A stretch of 64,000 nucleotides of DNA from assembly GCA_958510825.1 (NCBI GenBank), contig OY294046.1, forward strand, positions 52,787,664 through 52,851,663. The letters run 5' to 3'. The notes beneath the pieces are model-generated. The model had not been told where the DNA came from, did not search any database, and saw nothing but the letters and a program-made list of their open reading frames with translations. Origin of the DNA: Brachypterus glaber (Eukaryota; Arthropoda; Insecta; Coleoptera; Kateretidae). The position numbers and the translations under genes are program-made. This document shows, piece after piece, positions 60,838 to 64,000 of the stretch; within the stretch, counting starts at the first letter, position 1; each line of letters opens with the position of its first letter.

Positions 60838-61351
60838 AGGGACTGTCCAAATAATACGTAACGCGCCTAGGGGGCACACAGAAAATGTGACAGTTTGTGA
60901 CAGGAAGGAGGTCTAGGAAAATGTTACGTAACGGTCGTTAATTTGAGCGAATCTGCAGATCTGTAATGCCGTTGAAAAAACACATGACCAGGGCCGTAGC
61001 TATGGGGGACGAGGAAGCCTTTCTCCACCTACCTCGAAATTCGAAAAAGTTGTAAATTTCATGCGTTAAAAAAAATGAAAGTTGTAGTCTTAGCAAAAAA
61101 AATCCATTAACACGGTCTAAACCCGAAAGTGAAAGTTCTTTATGTCTTAGCAGTAGTGAGAACGTTTTTTTTTATTCAAAAAAGTTATGATTTTCGACTT
61201 TCTCTCCCTCCACGATATACTTCTTCGTTACGGCCCTGCACATGACTTTTCCGTGGACAAAGGACAAATATTTTGTTTTTCGCAGGTTTCCTAGTATTGA
61301 ATTTAATAACTGATTTCGAAAAAATACGTTACGTAATATATGGACAGCCAT
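60838..61351. mobile_element. TIR element with GGCTGTCC ends
   Basis: GGGACTGTCCAAATAATACG at the left and CGTTACGTAATATATGGACAGCC at the right; ATACGTAACG / CGTTACGTAA inside the ends. It is interrupted by the hAT-like MITE below. Also contains TTACGTAACGGTCG near 60925. Confidence 0.7.
60989..61236. mobile_element. hAT-like MITE with 8-bp duplication
   Basis: CAGGGCCGTAGC at the left and GTTACGGCCCTG at the right, flanked by CACATGAC at 60981-60988 and 61237-61244. CAGGG ends plus 8-bp duplications are diagnostic of hAT movement. 248 bp, non-coding. Confidence 0.85.
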
Positions 61352-61734
61352 TTACCGAATTCTTAAAATTACGCCGCGTACATGTTCTCTCTTTCACGGA
61401 TGAAATGTAACTCCATCGATCACTCTTTCATAAAAATTATCGCGCGCAGGCTCGATTTAATGAGTACGCGTAAAAGAACGAGCAATTTCGGAATAGTACT
61501 TAAGCGCCATGCCATAACTGCAGTTATAGAAATAAAAAGTCCAAGAAAAAAAATAATATAATTTTATTTTTAATTTTTCTAAAACTTCAAAATAACAGAC
61601 AAGAAATTTATAGGTAAAAACTGTCTTGCCATTGGTGAAATTCTTGGAACTGGCCTTATTTATGAATGCCTTAAAAATTAAATAAAACTGTGTACAAAAT
61701 ATGAGTATTTAAAGACATAAATGAGGGTATACTG

Positions 61735-61865
61735 TTAAATTTTCTGGCACCAGGGGAATGAGGTAAAGGAAATGTTTTATGCAAAGATTTTACATGTTCC
61801 ATATGCGTGTTTGCATTCCTTACATTCTTTTCAGGTGACAGTTGAAGTTGAAAAAAATTAGACAT
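61735..61865 (-). repeat. Block related to 6150-6310
   Basis: Minus strand TCACCTGAAAAGAATG, AGGAATGCAA and CCTCATTCCCCTGG, in the same order and spacing in both places, including TTTAACAGTA after. Neither copy has an intact frame. It could be an old retroposed exon or an element end. Confidence 0.4.
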
Positions 61866-62159
61866 TTACTAACCACGTTTAATATACCCGCTACCATAGT
61901 TGAGGAGGGATGGGATAGGGAGAGGAGGGATGTGCGGGAGGAGTGAGACTAGCTCACTGATGCTGGGAATTTATCTGCCCTGAATTGGTGGGTACCATTA
62001 CTGGTTGAGGACGTTTTTGATCTTTTTGTGGGTGTGGTGGATTTCATGGTCGTAGTCTAGTAAGTTTGAAATGAGAGGGTTTGGGTGATATAAATTGTCT
62101 TGTATAAAAGACGTGCTGTAGCGGATCCAGATACAGCCTGTCTTTTTATATCAGGTTAA
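61866..62159. other. GC-richer block, unassigned
   Basis: GAGGAGGGATGGGATAGGGA and GGGTACCATTACTGGTTGAG stand out from the AT-rich surroundings. The minus strand has short open pieces (YDHEIHHTHKKIKNVLNQ) that hint at a retrotransposon end, but I cannot assign it. Confidence 0.3.
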
Positions 62160-62700
62160 CAGTTCGTCTGAAAGGCAAAATCATGAAAAAAATTGTCCAC
62201 AAAAACTGACTTTGTAGCATGATTTCCTATCGTTCTATTAAAAAAAAATGTATATTAGAAAAAAATCGATTGGTTAGTTTTTTTTAATCCATTTTTTAAT
62301 TTCATTTAAAAAAAAAATGAAAAAATTGAAAATTAAAAAAAATCCCATTTTACACAGAGTACTTTTAGAATGAAATTAAGTAGTTTATCTTACAAAATAT
62401 TCTACATTGTATCCGAGACTGTTAATAGAATTATTCTATAAATCGGTAGTTTTGAAAAAAATGAGGTAGAATAACTACTTTAAGTCTGAATATCCTCTAT
62501 GTACAATGGGAATTTTTTTAATTTTCAATTTTTTCCAATTTTGGATGAAATTAAAAAAAAATTATTAAAAAAAAACTAACCGATATATTTTTTTCTAATA
62601 TATAGATTTTTTTTAATAGAAAACGATAAAAATAATGCCACAACGTCCGTTTTTGAAAACAATTTTTTTTATGATTTTGCCTTTCAGATGAACTGTGATT
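62160..62700. mobile_element. Foldback element
   Basis: AGTTCGTCTGAAAGGCAAAA at the left and TTTTGCCTTTCAGATGAACT at the right, with ATCGATTGGTTAGTTTTT / AAAAACTAACCGATAT inside. 540 bp, non-coding. Confidence 0.75.
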
Positions 62701-63267
62701 AGAAAGAGAGATGGATACAGGAGTTATAATTACGGTAGTTAGCGGGTATTTGTAAACGTGGTTAATCTCAGATTACTATTGGTTTGTGGTATAAATACAT
62801 AAATAAGGAATAAATTAAAACTTTATTTGACCAGTAATACCTATAATTTAAGTAAATTTACAATTTATTGGTCAACTTTTAAAATATTATTATGTAAATT
62901 TATTTAAATGCTAAACGCAGGAAGCGCTTGTAAAGCAAAAAACCATAAAGATTCGTGAGGAGTTGGACATCCGATTAGATAAATAATCGTAGATTAAAAC
63001 AGTGGTTTTGATATAATAATTTTCCGCGTAAACTTGTTATATAATAGGAAGAAAGTATTTTAAAGTTAAATGTATTATTTTGTGCAATAAATAATAAAAG
63101 ATTTTAGTTTCGATTCTAAACGTTGCGTCACGCTGTATCAATGAGTAAAAAAAATCCCATGATTGTATTTGTTATTTGTTAATGTTTGTTAATAAATTTA
63201 AAATAGTCCGGACATATCAGAAAATAATAACAATATATTGATTGATACAAACATTCTAAACTACCTA
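62701..63267. other. AT-rich DNA, nothing recognised
   Basis: Only GAGATGGATACAGGAGTTAT (62708), shared with 34412. Confidence 0.35.
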
Positions 63268-64000
63268 CAGGGTGTATTTGAAATAGCGTAGGAAATTTTA
63301 ACAGGTAATTCTACATGATAAAATATGACAAAAAGTTCCTATAAACATATGTCTAAAAATGCGTCATATGGGAGCTACGCCCCTTTGAAATTGGCTAAAA
63401 AAATCGGTTTTTATTTAATAACTCAGGAACCCTTTGAGATATATTAACGAGGTTTTACATTAATCCTAATAAGGCCCATCTTTGTATGTAATTTTCACGT
63501 ACTTATTTAAACCAGGGGTGTGCGAAACGGGGGGGTCTTATCAGTTTTATGTCCCAAACTTTTTTCTGTGTAACTTTTTTGCAATTTTGTTTTTGAAATA
63601 TGATTCCTAAGGTCAAAATACATAAAAAAAGGTACTCTTGTTGTAATACTGTAGGATTAGCCATTTTCGAAAAAGTTCATTTGAAGGTAAAATTTCACGG
63701 TTCGAGGACGAAAAATTAAATACTAAAATGTCGAAAACCAAAATTTTAATGATGCAATGTTATTCCACATCAAAAACTAAGAAAAAAAGTTTCCATACAT
63801 GTAGGTCGAAAAAACGCTTTTAAAGCTAGCATAGCCCTTTAAAAATGGTGCATATTTAGGAGACCATAGCTCCATTAGGATTGATTTTTGGAAGTACCTG
63901 TATATAAAGTTTTTTTCTTAGTTTTTAATGTACATTCGCGCTGCATCATTAAAATTTTGGTTTTCAACATTTTAGTATTTAATTTTCGTCCTCGAACCGT
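63268..64000 (+). mobile_element. F1 family copy with inner foldback, cut by window end
   Basis: ACAGGGTGTATTTGAAATAG, AAAAGTTCCTATAAAC, TATGGGAGCTACGCCC, AACCAGGGGTGTGCGAAACG. Within it 63694-63760 (ACGGTTCGAGGACGAAAAA) is mirrored at 63935-64000, so the right arm may run on beyond the window. Confidence 0.65.

Overview
The window reads as nuclear DNA of an insect, probably a beetle (inference: AT-rich, intron-bearing genes of insect type, arthropod-like promoter signals, and a dense load of Tc1/mariner, pogo, hAT-like, Jockey-type non-LTR and Penelope-like elements). There are no operons or bacterial features. About 10% of the window is host coding sequence; much of the rest is recognisable transposon or foldback repeat.

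Two host genes can be assembled exon by exon. (1) An ABCC transporter of the MRP4 type on the + strand: 16 exons from 4214 to 22572, all splice phases consistent, about 1434 codons, with only the first N-terminal exon(s) not found. (2) The GINS replication subunit Sld5/GINS4 on the - strand: three exons between 31358 and 24875, a complete 239-residue protein, with an E2F-type site about 80 bp upstream of its start codon. The two genes converge tail to tail across 2.3 kb. Right of Sld5 there is no confirmed host gene, but 57365-57445 looks like the first coding exon (signal peptide) of a secreted protein, and 60050-60083 has a TATA/initiator pair.

Layout: 1-4213, Tc1 remnants and MITEs. 4214-22572, the ABCC gene; its 4.9-kb intron 10746-15622 carries a 3.58-kb TIR element (11860-15439) with 8-bp target duplications, enclosing two minisatellites and a 5'-truncated non-LTR retrotransposon. 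22573-24874, 3' flank and a TA-flanked palindromic MITE. 24875-31358, Sld5; its 4.8-kb intron 2 carries an apparently intact pogo-like transposon (26036-28776) with nine copies of a 14-bp motif near its ends, and a 70-bp near-perfect palindromic mini-element with 8-bp duplications. 31400-64000 is almost entirely repeats: paired TIR elements, a Penelope-like element in tandem/inverted arrangement with hammerhead-type ribozyme motifs, and many foldback elements.

The most interesting signals are structural: the composite TIR element with its paralogous empty site inside the window, the motif array of the pogo element, the hammerhead-like motifs, and TIR families with internal arrays of short palindromes. 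I found no CRISPR array, no prokaryotic defence system and no convincing wholly new protein system. All functional statements rest on reading motifs; no database search was possible.
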